DNA of 64,000 bases from Phaeoceros laevis. Its lineage: Eukaryota > Anthocerotophyta > Anthocerotopsida > Notothyladales. Of this stretch, positions 1 through 10,830 are shown one piece after another (the first letter of the stretch is position 1; each line of letters opens with the position of its first letter). Both the position numbers and the translations under genes were made by a program. The notes under the pieces are model-generated. The model worked only from the letters and a program-made list of their open reading frames with translations. It had not been told where the DNA came from and did no database searches. Location of the stretch: contig JBNGIQ010009273.1 of the NCBI GenBank assembly GCA_049999765.1, positions 1-64,000 of the forward strand, in the 5' to 3' direction.

Positions 1-468
1 GCACCACGTAAACAAACCATTTTTCTGCTGTCAGGTTACAAGAATAGTTGGCCATGTTTGTGGTTTGCCACAAGCGTGGGTGTAAGTATGACTTACAACT
101 ATCCTCGTTCTGCACATAAGCCGCACCAAATTAGTGGCCTCCAAATGTACAGCTCCATGGCAATAATCAAGACATATTATATGAAACATACATACATGAA
201 ACATACCTACATACAACGTGGTATGTATGTATGTATGTGACCCTCCTTCCGTCCCGGTGAGCTAATTTGCCAATGTATGTGACCCTCCTTCCGTCCCGGT
301 GAGCTAATTTGCCAATCCCATACTGGGGTGGCGCAGTGTGCATCCACCTTTTCAAGGGAGCTCACCACACCACCAGAGAAATGATCAAATTTCTGAGAAT
401 GAGATTAAAAAACACACAGTAACAGTACCACACACCTGGTATAGGTGCAACGTTTGGTCAGCTCCAGT
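1..468. other. non-coding sequence at window start
   Basis: No open frame here has a recognisable domain. The stretch contains TATG-rich microsatellite DNA (about 180-240) and a 42-bp tandem duplication, listed separately. The bases just before 469 lie downstream of the PLE copy A reading frame and may be its 3' untranslated end. I see no gene. Confidence 0.5.
233..316. repeat. 42-bp perfect tandem duplication (2 copies)
   Basis: Two identical 42-base units (233-274 and 275-316), each starting GTATGTGACC and ending TTTGCCAAT, lie head to tail. The identity implies a recent duplication. The upstream TATG microsatellite runs into the first unit. Confidence 0.95.
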
Positions 469-1440
469 TCATGCTGCTTGTTTGAGCCTGTCCAGATCTC
501 TGATTGTGGTATGAATACAGACTTTAGCTCCCGGGAAGCAGCCTTTTTCCAGAAATCTTTGTATGATGTGCAGCAACCTGGGTTTTTGGAACCCGTTGCT
601 GGCAAAGATGTTGTCAGTGACCAGAAAATTGATTTCCCTGATGACCAACTCAGGTGTACAGCAAATGTAGAGTAGTGGAAAAATTTGCGAAAGTATTACC
701 TTGTAAGCTTGGGCAATGGCACGGTTGGATGTCATGTGGATGAATTGTGCGATTTGGAAGGGAGTTCCCTTCTCTTGTCGTACTTCTCTGACAGGAACTG
801 GCCTGTTGAGGGATTGGTTATCAAAAACTTGAACGACAGAAAATGTGCATCCACACCAATCACGTTCCCTTCTTGGTCCATGTTATAGCCCTGGATTTCA
901 GGTTCAATGTTGACCACATGTAGTGGGTAAATCCAGAATGCATTCTCCGCATTCCTTGCCTCATGGGGGTCCAAAATTTTTTGCGGAATCCTGGTGTTCA
1001 TCCAGCACAGGTTATCCATGTACCTCCGTGCATGCTTAAATAGCTTCATCAGGTCTGGCCTGCCAAGCTTCGCAAGTCTTTTGAATGCCGCCTCATAGTG
1101 AAAAAAGTAAAGGTTGCACCAGATCGGTGAACATGAAAATCCCATTGGGATTCCGAGTACCTAATGCCAAACTTGGTTTCCAAATTGTATGTAACAATTT
1201 TGCATGAGCCAAACATGCAACTCACACAACCTTTCCACTGTTAGCTCAACATACGTGCTGCATGTACCATCCTGTGGTTTGCTAGCCCACTTAACAGATG
1301 CAAAATTTGCAGAGCGATGGTCGTACCGTACATAGAGTAGCTGACTTTGTTTGTGTCCTTTGTTTGCCTGTTTGAAGGCAAGCCGGATGGCTGATGTAGC
1401 AGCTGTAGATCCTTCGCTGCACCGAGACGTGGAGTTGCCA
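469..1440 (-). mobile_element. Penelope-like retroelement copy A, RT palm-to-thumb fragment (decayed)
   Basis: Read on the minus strand, this encodes the C-terminal half of a reverse transcriptase. The motif B region reads GIPMGFSCSPIWCNLYFFHY, followed by motif C as RRYMDNLCWMN, then GVDAHFLSFKF and KYDKRREL, then a thumb-like stretch with FQKPRLLHIIQRFLEK (469-735). The B/C spacing and the trailing YDKR block resemble Penelope-like/TERT-type RTs more than LINE or LTR RTs. Damage: motif C has YMDN where copy C has YMDD, so the second catalytic Asp is lost. A TAG stop interrupts WH-VLGIP near 1160, where copy C has Gln. There are further frame changes near 735. No GIY-YIG endonuclease is seen downstream. 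At its 5' side it abuts LINE-1. Assignment to the PLE class is inference from motif order. Confidence 0.65.
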
Positions 1441-4400
1441 TCGAGGTACCATCGGTTCTCTATCCTCCTTTTTCTGTGCCTGCACTAGGAGTTTGTAGAG
1501 GGTGACCGTTTTAAAGTTGAGAAGGGAAGCCTTCCCATGAATTCTGCTTGCAGCTCCTAAGGGCCATCTCCACTGCCCAGGATGCACCTCCAGTTGGGAT
1601 TCGGATGCTTTCTCCCACCAGACTTTGCCTGATGTGTAGATTTCTGGTTGTCCCAAGAGCTCATCAGGTGTGAGCCATTTTACCACGTTAACTTGCTGAA
1701 GCACCAGAATAGGGACGAGTTCGTCCTCTTGCTCCATTGAGGTAGTACCACTAGGCCTGATGCTATCATCCTCGTCCCGTTTTGTGTAGTTCAGAGCTGT
1801 AATGCCATCTTCTCCAATCTGCATTGCCAGGTATGGCTCACTACGAGAGACTCCAACCTCCTCATCTTCATGGTAGATCCACTTGGTGTACCAGCGTTTG
1901 CGCTTCACCTCTCCTGGGTTCGTAAAAGCCTCCTGAATTGTCGGTTTAAGACCAGCTGTTACCAATGCTAAAACATGTTTCGCGCTCCTTGATATATCGG
2001 GGTAAGCATGGCCGATTTCTTGTGGAGTGTGCCACCTCTCCTCTTCCCAGTTCCACAAATCGCCTAAATTGGAGAGGCCACTGCTTGCAGCTGTTTTGAT
2101 GGATTTAGATCTCCTGGCCTTCGTCACGTATTCTTTTGTCCATAACTACAGATTGCCCTGAATTTTAACACATGATGCTTCGTCCCGATTGGCAGGTGTC
2201 TGCCACACCAGCAGATTCTTTATCTTGCGCCAGCTCTCCCATATGGCCTTGCCCAATGGCGAGAGATCCTTGATTGGCATCGTGGGGTTATAAGAAAAAA
2301 GGTGCAATAATGACATAGCTCCCCCTTTGGATGCTGAAACTGTCCGCAACTTGGCCATGATGAAGTTCTTCCAAGGATAGTTGTTTGGTGACAAAGCCTT
2401 CAACACCCACTGTCCATGCAGGGCATGGGCTTTAGAGAACGGGTCCACTAATCCAGCACCTCCTTGGGATACTGGCAGGACCAGGTGCTCCCATAGCACC
2501 TTGCTTTTTGGAGCTGGCCCATCAAGGGGAGAATTCCACAAGAAGTTCAAAATGCAGGCCTTCAGTCTTTTAGCATCTGCAATCGATGGAGACAGGACGA
2601 AAAGGAAATACCACAATGTGTTTTTCAGGATAGAATTGATGGCCAAGATCCTGCCAGCTACGCTCAGCTGCATCAACTGGAGGTTCATAGCCTTTGCTGC
2701 AAACCTGTTCAGAATTTCTATGCCGATGGCCTCATTCTCATCCTCCAGCATGAAGGGAACACCCAGTTTGTGGGACTCCTCAGGTCCGAGCTGCTTGATG
2801 TGATTAACATAGTCAGGGAGTGAACCATTGAAATTGAGGACTAACATTTCCCAATTGACTATCAGGCCGGAAGCAGCCCGAAGACATCAATCTCTTGCAG
2901 CATGGCTTCCAAAGAATCTTCGTCGAGCTGAGAGAGCATCCGGATGTTATCAGCAAAGCTGGATATGCGAGTTTCTTCTCCTAAGGGATCCAACAGTCCT
3001 TTGATGTTGACATTCCTTTTAACACTCCAAATAAAGAAGTCTGTAAGGATATCAAAAAGTGCTGGGGCAAGGGGGCATCCTTGCCTGACTGACCTTCCAA
3101 TTGCAAAGCGCTCTGTCATGTCGCCATTGACCACTCCTCTTGCCCCTGCTTCCTCTGACAGGATACAACTCCAATGAATGAAGTTGGGTCCGAACCCATA
3201 CTGCCGAAGGCATCTCCATAGAAAGGGCCAAGAAACTTGGTCATACGCCTAGCTAAAATCCAGTGAAAGGAAAATGCCAGGTGTCTGCTGACTGTTCAAC
3301 CACCACTTCATTTCCCTTACAAGTAAAAGGTTATCTAGAATACAGTGGCCTTTGATGAATCCGCGTTGTTCTGAGTTCACCCAACCATCCATGTGAGTAG
3401 CAATTCTGTTAGCTATCACTTTTGCCAAAAGCTTGTAAAAAGTTGTGAGTAACGAAATGGGTCTTCAGTTTTGTACAGACATATGAGCATTGTCTTTTGG
3501 CAACAAGGAGATCAGACTCTTGTTGAAGTCGGCACCCATGGTAACCAACTTCCAGACTTCCTTAATGGTTCTCATGAGGATCCCTTTGACGAAGTCCCAC
3601 CCCCACAAATAAAATTCCGAAGGGATTCCGTCCTTGCCAGGGCTTTTGCCCTTAGGCACGTCCTGCAAGGCACGGCGAACCTCATCTTCGCTGAAGTCAG
3701 CTTCAAACACCTCACATTGAGCATCTGTGACTTTCGCAGGGAACTGAGCATAGGTATCCTGCCAGATCTGTTCCCATTGGGGGGGCCTTTCCTCAGCCTT
3801 GAAAATGCTTTCGCAATAATCTCCCACGTGCTGTTTCAGGTTATTGTGGGTAGAGTGCCCTTCCTGAGATTGCGCAAACCTGTGGGAAGACCAGGAGGGT
3901 GGAGGAGTGGCATTTCTTCTTCACTGCAGAAGAGAAAAATTTTCGGGGTAGGTCTCTTTCTTGTGCCCATTTCAATTTTGCCCGCCGAGCCCATCCTGTT
4001 GCTTGAGAGGACTCCATCATTTCCATCTTGAAGGACACTTCCCTCAGTTCAGCTTCTTCTTCAAAGTCCTATGCTGCTGCCTGCAATCTAGAGTACTCTT
4101 CTCTCAACTGGTATTCATCTGCTTTATCAAGTTGGCGTTTGTCCCCTGGCCTGCTTTCCGGTATATTTGAGCAGTCTTGGCTTATAAATCGAGCAAGGTT
4201 TGGAACCCGTTGCAGCCAGAGATTTTCGCTTGCTGTTTCCAAATCCCTTCTATTAACTGTTTGGTGCCTCCCCATTCCAACAATTCCATACTCATTCTAT
4301 AGAATCTCTTAAAGTCCTCAGAGTACATAGTACCATCAGCTGTTGTGATCAAGTTGAGCAAGATTGGTGAGTGATCAGAGAAAACTGTACTTAGCACAAT

Positions 4401-4690
4401 GGCATAAAGTTTGACTCTGTCTCTCCATTCCGAGGGAACATAAAAATGGTCAAGCCTCCTACTGACTTTGTGGGGTCCTAAGCTGTTTGACCGGCTGTAT
4501 TTCAAGGAGACAGGGGATCTGAATGCTGGCAGGGTTATCCAGGGGTCTTCTACTTGCATAACCATATCTCTAAAGGCCTGCCATTCCATGGAAAAATGTG
4601 GTTGTGAGTTGCGCAAATCACCTATCCTATCCTCCGACTTCTCAATAAAGTTGAAGTCACCACATATTGTCCACTTGATGGTCCAGCAGC
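1441..4690 (-). mobile_element. LINE-1: non-LTR retrotransposon remnant (partial AP endonuclease plus RT), minus strand
   Basis: Minus-strand frames give, in order, the C-terminal half of an AP-type endonuclease (CGDFNFIEKSED and FSDHSPILLNL, 4182-4690), a linker (3841-4180), and RT motifs GKSPGKDGIPSEFYLWGWDF (3465-3827), EQRGFIKGHCILDNLLLV (about 3300-3390), GRSVRQGCPLAPALF and SSFADN (2862-3134), then the post-RT region (2146-2847 and 1441-2127). The layout is that of plant L1-type LINEs. The 5' part (ORF1 and first half of the endonuclease) is missing, cut where PLE sequence begins near 4690. Several stops and frameshifts separate the frames, including a stop in LDFS-AYDQ near 3255. The catalytic FADD box reads FADN. 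It is clearly related to LINE-2 at the end of the window, with long shared peptides. It is not functional as it stands. Confidence 0.88.
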
Positions 4691-4845
4691 TCCCTTCTCT
4701 TGTCGTATTTCTCTGACAGGAACTGGCCTGTTGAGGGGTTAGTGACCAGAAACCTGAACGACAGGAAGTGCGCATCCACCCCAATCACGTTTCCTTCTTG
4801 GTCCAAGTCATATCACTGAATTTCAGGCTCAATGCTAACCATGTG
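4685..4845 (-). mobile_element. Penelope-like fragment E (RT post-palm segment)
   Basis: About 155 bases match PLE copy A around 756-915 on the same strand. They encode the equivalents of GNVIGVDAHFLS, TGQFLSEKYDKRREL and the IEPEIQ segment upstream. The match stops at about 4690, where LINE-1 begins. It is a short orphan fragment and cannot be the other half of copy A, because it repeats sequence that copy A already contains. Confidence 0.8.
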
Positions 4846-5284
4846 TGTGTGTGTTTGCTTGACATACATTCATACAAGGAACCAGCCTCATCTGACCAAG
4901 TGCCCATGATATTTGCCTTAGACAGGACTTGCCTTTGACCTAGAATAGCATTTCAGCATCTTTCACAAATGATTTAGACTTGTAGAGCCAACAGCATGTG
5001 TTACCAGCAAGTCGTGTGGCGGAATCCGTCGCCTTGAAACAAAGCACAGCGCAATGATGTTCCAACAAATGACCAGAGGTGCGTTTTGACTGAATTTTGC
5101 AAATTCTAATTTCTGGACAACATGGGAATCGGTCTGACTACCGTTTTTTGCCACTTTAAGCATATCATTAGCATCCTTGTCTAGGCTATTGAGGCAAAGG
5201 CCTGGTCTAGGCATTCGCTGCTAGTGTCATCATCAAGAATGTCTTTGGCAACATTGCAAGTAACTAACAACATGTATCTATCTG

Positions 5285-5330
5285 CTGAGCAGCTGTAAAA
5301 AGCTGTAAAAAGCTGTAAAAAGCTGCTCAG
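5285..5330. repeat. triplicated 10-mer inside an inverted repeat
   Basis: AGCTGTAAAA occurs three times in tandem (5291-5320), bracketed by CTGAGCAGCT (5285-5294) and its reverse complement AGCTGCTCAG (5321-5330). The bracket could pair as a short stem with an A-rich loop. Function unknown. Confidence 0.85.
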
Positions 5331-5426
5331 CTGCTATTGATTTGTGCAAAGAATCATGTTCAAGGTAAACCAACCCTAAAACACGAATTCAAAAAAACAG
5401 GCCCGGTACATGGGGGTGAGCCATGC

Positions 5427-5520
5427 CTCCTGCATTCCTCATCAGTGCCAAATGGATTCCTCGCAGGGGTTTCTGGAAGGCCTCTTGGCAAACCCCTCCT
5501 GGCAAGTCTTGTGCACAACT
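5427..5520. repeat. dispersed repeat Rd, copy 1
   Basis: It shares an ordered set of blocks (CCTCATCAGTGCCAAA, then TTTCTGGAAGG, then a tail near GGCAAGTC) with copies at about 10757, 12968 and 34311. The copies are substantially diverged and no coding potential is shared, so this looks like an old non-coding element or the end of one. Confidence 0.55.
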
Positions 5521-6199
5521 AAATTCACAGCTATCTTGACACAGGTTAGCACTGTTTGTCCCGTTTCTAACTGTTGGCACCATGATATGCAAGCATAGCG
5601 GTAGGCAGCAAACAGGTTGACCACAAAACGCATTCTACGTATTTTGGACAGGAGGCATTCTAGACAAGAGGCATTCTGGATATGAGGCACATCAACACAG
5701 ACAATTTGAGGCAACATTGCTTTCGCTGCACTAGCATCTTGAAGCAATGACAGAAGCAATGCAAAGACAATGCAATATTGGGCACTGCATCAAGGCACCG
5801 CAGGGGAGGAAAAGACCAGGCAGCACAAATCCAGACTACAGGAAATGAAATCACGATCAAGCTTAGTAAGTACTTGTCTACCTCTGAAGTCCCCTGTGTC
5901 ATCTGCTGAGACATCCTTGCTCCGTGCCTTGTCTCAAGTTTCACTGCTCACTCTATGATGCTTGGGAAAACTATGTGTACTGACCAAAGACCCTGGTATG
6001 GAATCTGGGATTTTGTAAAAACGGGGTGTGGGCAGTGGTGTTGGAAGGCCAACTGAGGGTACAAAAAGACTGGCTATAGTCAAGCTGCTGTTTGGAGGGG
6101 TCAACAAATGCTGAAGGTAAGCACCTTGATGTTCAGGGCAGAGCAGAACTAAAAGAGGTAGGTTGCACGATGAGCTAGATGTGAGCAAAACGAGGGAAA

Positions 6200-6485
6200 T
6201 GCTGGTAGCTGAGATCAGAGGAACTGGTGAAGGAATCACGAAAAATGAAGGCAAGCTTACAGATGAAGGTGAAGGCAAAAAATGGAGATGAAGGAAAACT
6301 GTGGGCAAAATGCAGGCATAGCTGCCGGTAGGCTGCAGCTTGAAGGCAGAATGACGGCCAAGGCAGGGCAAGCTGAGAGAAGGTCAAAGGCAGGGCAAGG
6401 TGGAGGCAGGCGAGAGACAATGGACAGGAGACGAGCAGCAAAGATGACTGAGCAATGTTTTAAAGGTTGCTTATATAGGGAGGGA
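6200..6485 (-). promoter_or_regulatory. candidate minus-strand promoter: TATA-like box with pyrimidine-rich leader
   Basis: On the minus strand CCCTATATAAGC (around 6470-6482) is followed by about 270 bases of C/T-rich sequence. A comparable arrangement (CCTATAAAACCC followed by a C/T-rich tract) occurs at 13540-13700. This resembles an LTR or element promoter with a pyrimidine leader. No downstream gene is identified, so this is a weak call from composition and one motif. Confidence 0.3.
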
Positions 6486-7140
6486 TGGCGGCAAGTAATA
6501 AAGTCTTGACCCTTCGGATTGGGTTGCTTGAAACTTCAAAAAAACTTCTCTGAATGTGGTGGGCACTGGAATCTAGGCAGTGGACAAGTGTGGCTGCTTG
6601 CTAAGCGCACAGCTGTTAGCAACGTAACAAAACCATAAATGCTCCCATTACAATGATTGTGGGCAGGTAAAAAAGTCCTTGCCAAGTCTTGGCCAGCTGC
6701 CCTTCCAGAAAATTCAATCTCTCACCCCCCTGCTCACGATATGAACGTGTTTACACATCAATCCTGTCTAACCACGGGTGTAAATCCTGTTACAGGCCTA
6801 GGCAGCTACTTGTGAGTTTAGACAACAGAAAAACGGGCTGGCTAGTTACCGATTTGGCAGTCAGCCGGCTGGTCATTTCCTTTGCACTGTTAACTGTAAC
6901 TGCATTCCTAAATACCCGTCTTGTATCAAGTCCTGCACAACTGAAACGTTCGGCAGTCAACCGTTTTTGCTCTCTACATAAAACCTGGAATACTTGTCTC
7001 ATATTCAGGGGCAGGTCCTGTATATAGTATAGAGTTTTTTCATCATTACAAATGCGAACAAAGACTCAAGTTATGTCCCCCACTTTTTAAATATACATAC
7101 TTGCGTTACACACAACACATGCATACTGCAAACGCAGTAT

Positions 7141-7888
7141 GTGTTCCTCCAACCTGCATACATATTTTTACAGGTATGTGAAACGTAAAATATGCAACAT
7201 TGCCTCACGAGGAGGACTTGCGTTTTGAGAAATCAAAAAAGATGCTCAGTAGGATCCAGACTTGGAGAATGCCTGAAAAGTAACCTTGTTGTTCCAATTT
7301 TCACAGGTCCGTCTATCGCAAAGGCGTTTTACAGGGAGATCGAGATCGAAATCGAAATGGCCATGCAAAGTCTGACCTTGCATTGTCTGTCCAAGATGCT
7401 AGCAGCCAGCATTGTACTGGGGCTAAGCTACAGGACTGTTTGCATGAAAACCCGTTCGCTAAGCAAGGCAGGCTATCGGTAATCTATTCTGCAGCCAAGT
7501 AAAAGTGCTGAGCACTTTTTTTGCATTTATGCACGATGTGTGCAGGTGGACGATTTGTGCAAGGCTTTCAAAAAGCCAGCTGCGAAGATGTAGTCTATGC
7601 AAAGCCCAATTCAGGAGGCCATTGTCAGATCTGTACAAGACGCATTGAAAGAACAACATTTCGAAGACCATGTCTACAGTCCGAAGGTATCATTCTGAAA
7701 AATGTAATTGCTTTTGGCTTTTATCAGTCATGTAGAGGACAGCTATGAAGTTGTTTCTCATGCTGGTAGCTGTTTCCAACATGCAGAGATTCAACAATCG
7801 AACTGAAAAATATTCAAAGCTTTCAAACAAGCAAAGGTATGCTGCGCAAACATGTTCATGAGGAAAGATCACCAGTTCCCATGATGGG
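7141..7888. repeat. diverged direct repeat R, left copy (flanks PLE copy B)
   Basis: Blocks in order match 9880-10690 in the same orientation: CATTGCCTCACGAGGAGGAC against CATTGCCTCACGAAAAGGAC, GATGCTAGCAGCCAGCATTG against GTATGCTAGCAACCGGCATA, and CATGTTCATGAGG against CATGTTCATCAAGG. Identity is patchy. The two copies bracket PLE copy B. No protein is visible in either. Confidence 0.65.
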
Positions 7889-9870
7889 AGTTAGACGGTC
7901 CCGTATAGGGTCCCCCCCTTGCCCTGGATTTGGGCACCCGCATGCGAACGGGTACAGTAAAGTCACTCCAAGAACTGTATGCCGCCGGTCACCCATTATG
8001 CACAGCTCCCAGGCTGAACTAGGGTAGCCACCATGTCTCTCTAAAATGAGAGGATGGTTTAGCTATGGTTGGCATGCAATACATTCAGCGAGTAGTGGAT
8101 AAATCTAGTATGCATTTTCTGCGTTCCTTGCCTCGAGTGGGTCCAAATTTTTGCGGAATCCTGGTGTTCATCTAGCAGAGGTCATCCATGTACCTCCGTG
8201 CATGCTTGAAAAGCTTCCATCAGCTCTGGCCTGCCAAGCCTCGCCAATCTTTGTATGAATGCCGCCTCATAGTGGAAAAAGTAGAGGTTGTACCAAATTG
8301 CTGTGCATGAAAATCCCTTAGGGATTCCGACTACTTGATGCCATATCTGGTTCCCAAACTATATGTAATAATTTTGCATAAGCCAAACATGTAGATCACA
8401 CAGAGTTTTCGTCAATTCAATGTATGTGCTGTATGTAGCTTCCCGTGGTTTGCCAGCTCACTTAACAGATGCAAAATCTGCAGTGCAATGGTCAAGGCAA
8501 TTGTCGTTTCCCATGCGATCCTTGCCCTTCTTGTAAGGTGGCCTTGGCCCAAGGAGCCTGTTACGTTTGATTCTCTCACATTCGAACGTAAAGGAGGTTG
8601 GCTTGATCAGCTTCTCAATGTACCTTGCAATAAGCGAATCCAGGAGATTAGGCAGTAGTGTTTGCATGGGATCCTGTGCGGACTGTTTCGCTGCCTCAAT
8701 GATCATGTCCCGAATGGATAGGAAGGTGATATGGGCCTTCACGATCTCTCTGTTGGACTGCAAAGTCAAGAACACTGGGAAGGCGCTCCACTTCAAGACT
8801 AGGGTCGGCTCTACTGGAAAGAAAATATCCAGGTTGTTGGCCATATAGTACACCATACGGTCAAACCAGAGCACCCCTGCAAAGCACGTCCTCACTTTCC
8901 CTTTGCCAGCACCCTCACAAATGCATTTCACGAAGGGACGATTCCAGTTCCAAAGCTCCAAAAGATGGTGTTCTGCCTCCTTTCTCTTGTGACCAATTGG
9001 CATATGAGTCCTGCAGCGAGACATCATAGGTTGGGCATCCGGACACTTGAGATCAAACAAGAGGGCTCTCTCAACCAGAGGGCTCTCCGCAACTCGCACA
9101 GGATTGGCAATGGTAATGTGCCTGGTGAGGGCTCTCTCCCGGCATTCAATCGTCTCTTTCTCCGACAGGTATCCCAGTAACTGCCATGAATTGACACTTA
9201 GTGGCGCAAGCAAGTTCACGTTGTAATTCGACCAGATACAGTGGTTCCACTTACTGACTTCCGATTTGATGTCCTGCTAAACCGTGGTAGGAATAGGGCA
9301 TTGCTCTTGTAGATTTGCAGATCTCTCACTGTTCTGCGAAGCTTTGCTGTTTTCTAGGATACGTTTTATTTTATCCGACCCTTTGTAGCGTTTGCTGGCA
9401 AGCGGATGTTGGAATTCTCCTTCCTCAATGAAGCAGGTGAGTGAGGATTCACAGGCACCACCGTCCCAAATGCAAGCGCCAAAGTCTCTTTCAACTTTTC
9501 AGCTTCAACAGTTGCATCTTCGTCATTCTCCACGTACTGTGGCAGCAGCGCATGCACCTTGTGCAGCTTGGCAAGTCCTAGTGCCAGATCCTCAAGGCAT
9601 GCACTCGCCAACTTCATCCAATCATCAAGTGCGAGGATGTTAAGAAGTTGCAGTGGGCTTCCATAGGGATCAACGTCCTCGGCTGCCTTCTTGTCAAGGG
9701 CATTGACTGCTGCGTGGAATTCAGGTGGGTCAATCGAGGCCAGGACTACTTGTACGGATAGAGACGGTATGGCTCCTCCCTCGATGTTACCATATCCAAC
9801 TTGAAGTGCCTTGAGATCATCATACCAGAAGATGTCCTCATGAACAGCGCAAGGCTTTCATGTTAGTTAC
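7889..9870 (-). mobile_element. Penelope-like retroelement copy B (internally deleted)
   Basis: The 5' part (minus strand, from about 9870) encodes the N-terminal region also found in copy C: a segment with LAKLHKVHALLPQYVEND (9366-9617) and a long frame with WFDRMVYYMANNLDIFFPVE, REIVKAHITFLSIRDM and RYIEKLIKP (8458-9219). That frame then runs straight into RT sequence DHCTADFASVK, skipping the KGLNHIP-type and fingers regions present in copy C. RT palm pieces continue to about 8100, with stops. The 3' end (7889-8080) is nearly the same as in copy C and differs from copy A after WIYPL. The internal deletion and stops make it non-autonomous. The N-terminal domain matches no family I know. Confidence 0.7.
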
Positions 9871-9879
9871 AGTATCAAA

Positions 9880-10690
9880 GCAGCAAGTAAGATGGTGACC
9901 AAACCATCTTCAAGTAACAGAAGGTGTGTTCCTTTAACATATATACATATGTTTTACGTAAAAAAGATGTAAGACATAAGATGCAGGACATTGCCTCACG
10001 AAAAGGACTTGTGCTTTGAAAACTGTAAGCGACATTTTTTCGAGGAGACCAAACGGGTTTGATGATGAATGTAGCAGCTTTGTTTATGACGTCACCGTAA
10101 TGACTTTCGTCAAGAGACATTTTTCAGAGAGTTCCTACAGATCTGAATATGCAGCATGCTGCCTGCAGTGTCTGGCCAGTATGCTAGCAACCGGCATAGT
10201 ACTGGGCTGTGCATCAGGGCTACTATGGAGTATTTGTCACTAAGAACATGGGCTACGAGGTGTGTCCGAATACCCTAACATGCAACTTTGTCAAAAAATA
10301 ACAAGATGTGTATCGTTTTTGTCCATGCACGGTGTGTGTAGGTGCACGATGCGTGCGAGATGCCAAAGGCTAGTTGTAGACTGAGAGGCAGTCACGAGAA
10401 CCACTATTGAAGCCAAATCTATACGTATATGCAATAGATGCAACAGATGTTCCTTCCAACACAAAATCTGTAGAAGAATGGCCTTCACATCAATGTTTTC
10501 AACAACATGTCATCAGCCCTAAGGTATCGAGATATATGTAATTGCTGTAGGCTAAGATGAACAAGTAGAAGATGGTTATATGTCTGTTCCTCATGTTCAG
10601 AGCCATGGCAAAACGTGCAGGAATTCAACCAAACAATCGTTTCACAAAAAAGTGATGCTCAAGCATGTTCATCAAGGGCAATCTCCAGTC
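9880..10690. repeat. diverged direct repeat R, right copy
   Basis: Partner of 7141-7888 in the same orientation, with shared blocks listed there. It begins within about 20 bases of the 5' end of PLE copy B. The arrangement R-PLE-R could be an insertion into R plus duplication, or a terminal-repeat structure. Divergence is too high to call a recent duplication. Confidence 0.6.
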
Positions 10691-10756
10691 ACCCTTGACA
10701 AGATAGCTCTCAGAACCCAGCAGACGCTCGTGTGGTAAGTACAAGCCTCGATCTCC

Positions 10757-10830
10757 CCTTCGTCAGTGCCAAAGAGATTTCACTGCTTGGATTTCTGGTG
10801 GTCCATTGGCAGATTCAAGGCTGTAGGGTC
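10757..10830. repeat. dispersed repeat Rd, copy 2
   Basis: It has the ordered blocks TTCGTCAGTGCCAAAGAG, TTGGATTTCTGG and GGTCCATTGGCAGATTCAAG. These correspond to the blocks at 5427, 12968 and 34311. Confidence 0.6.

Larger units (their letters stand above)
4846..7140. other. gene-poor stretch with dispersed-repeat material
   Basis: No frame shows a recognisable domain. The ORFs between 5400 and 7030 are short, overlap on both strands and have skewed composition. The stretch contains a 10-bp triplication inside an inverted repeat (5285-5330), one copy of a dispersed repeat (5427-5520) and an A/G-rich tract with a minus-strand TATA-like box (6200-6485), all listed separately. Confidence 0.6.
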
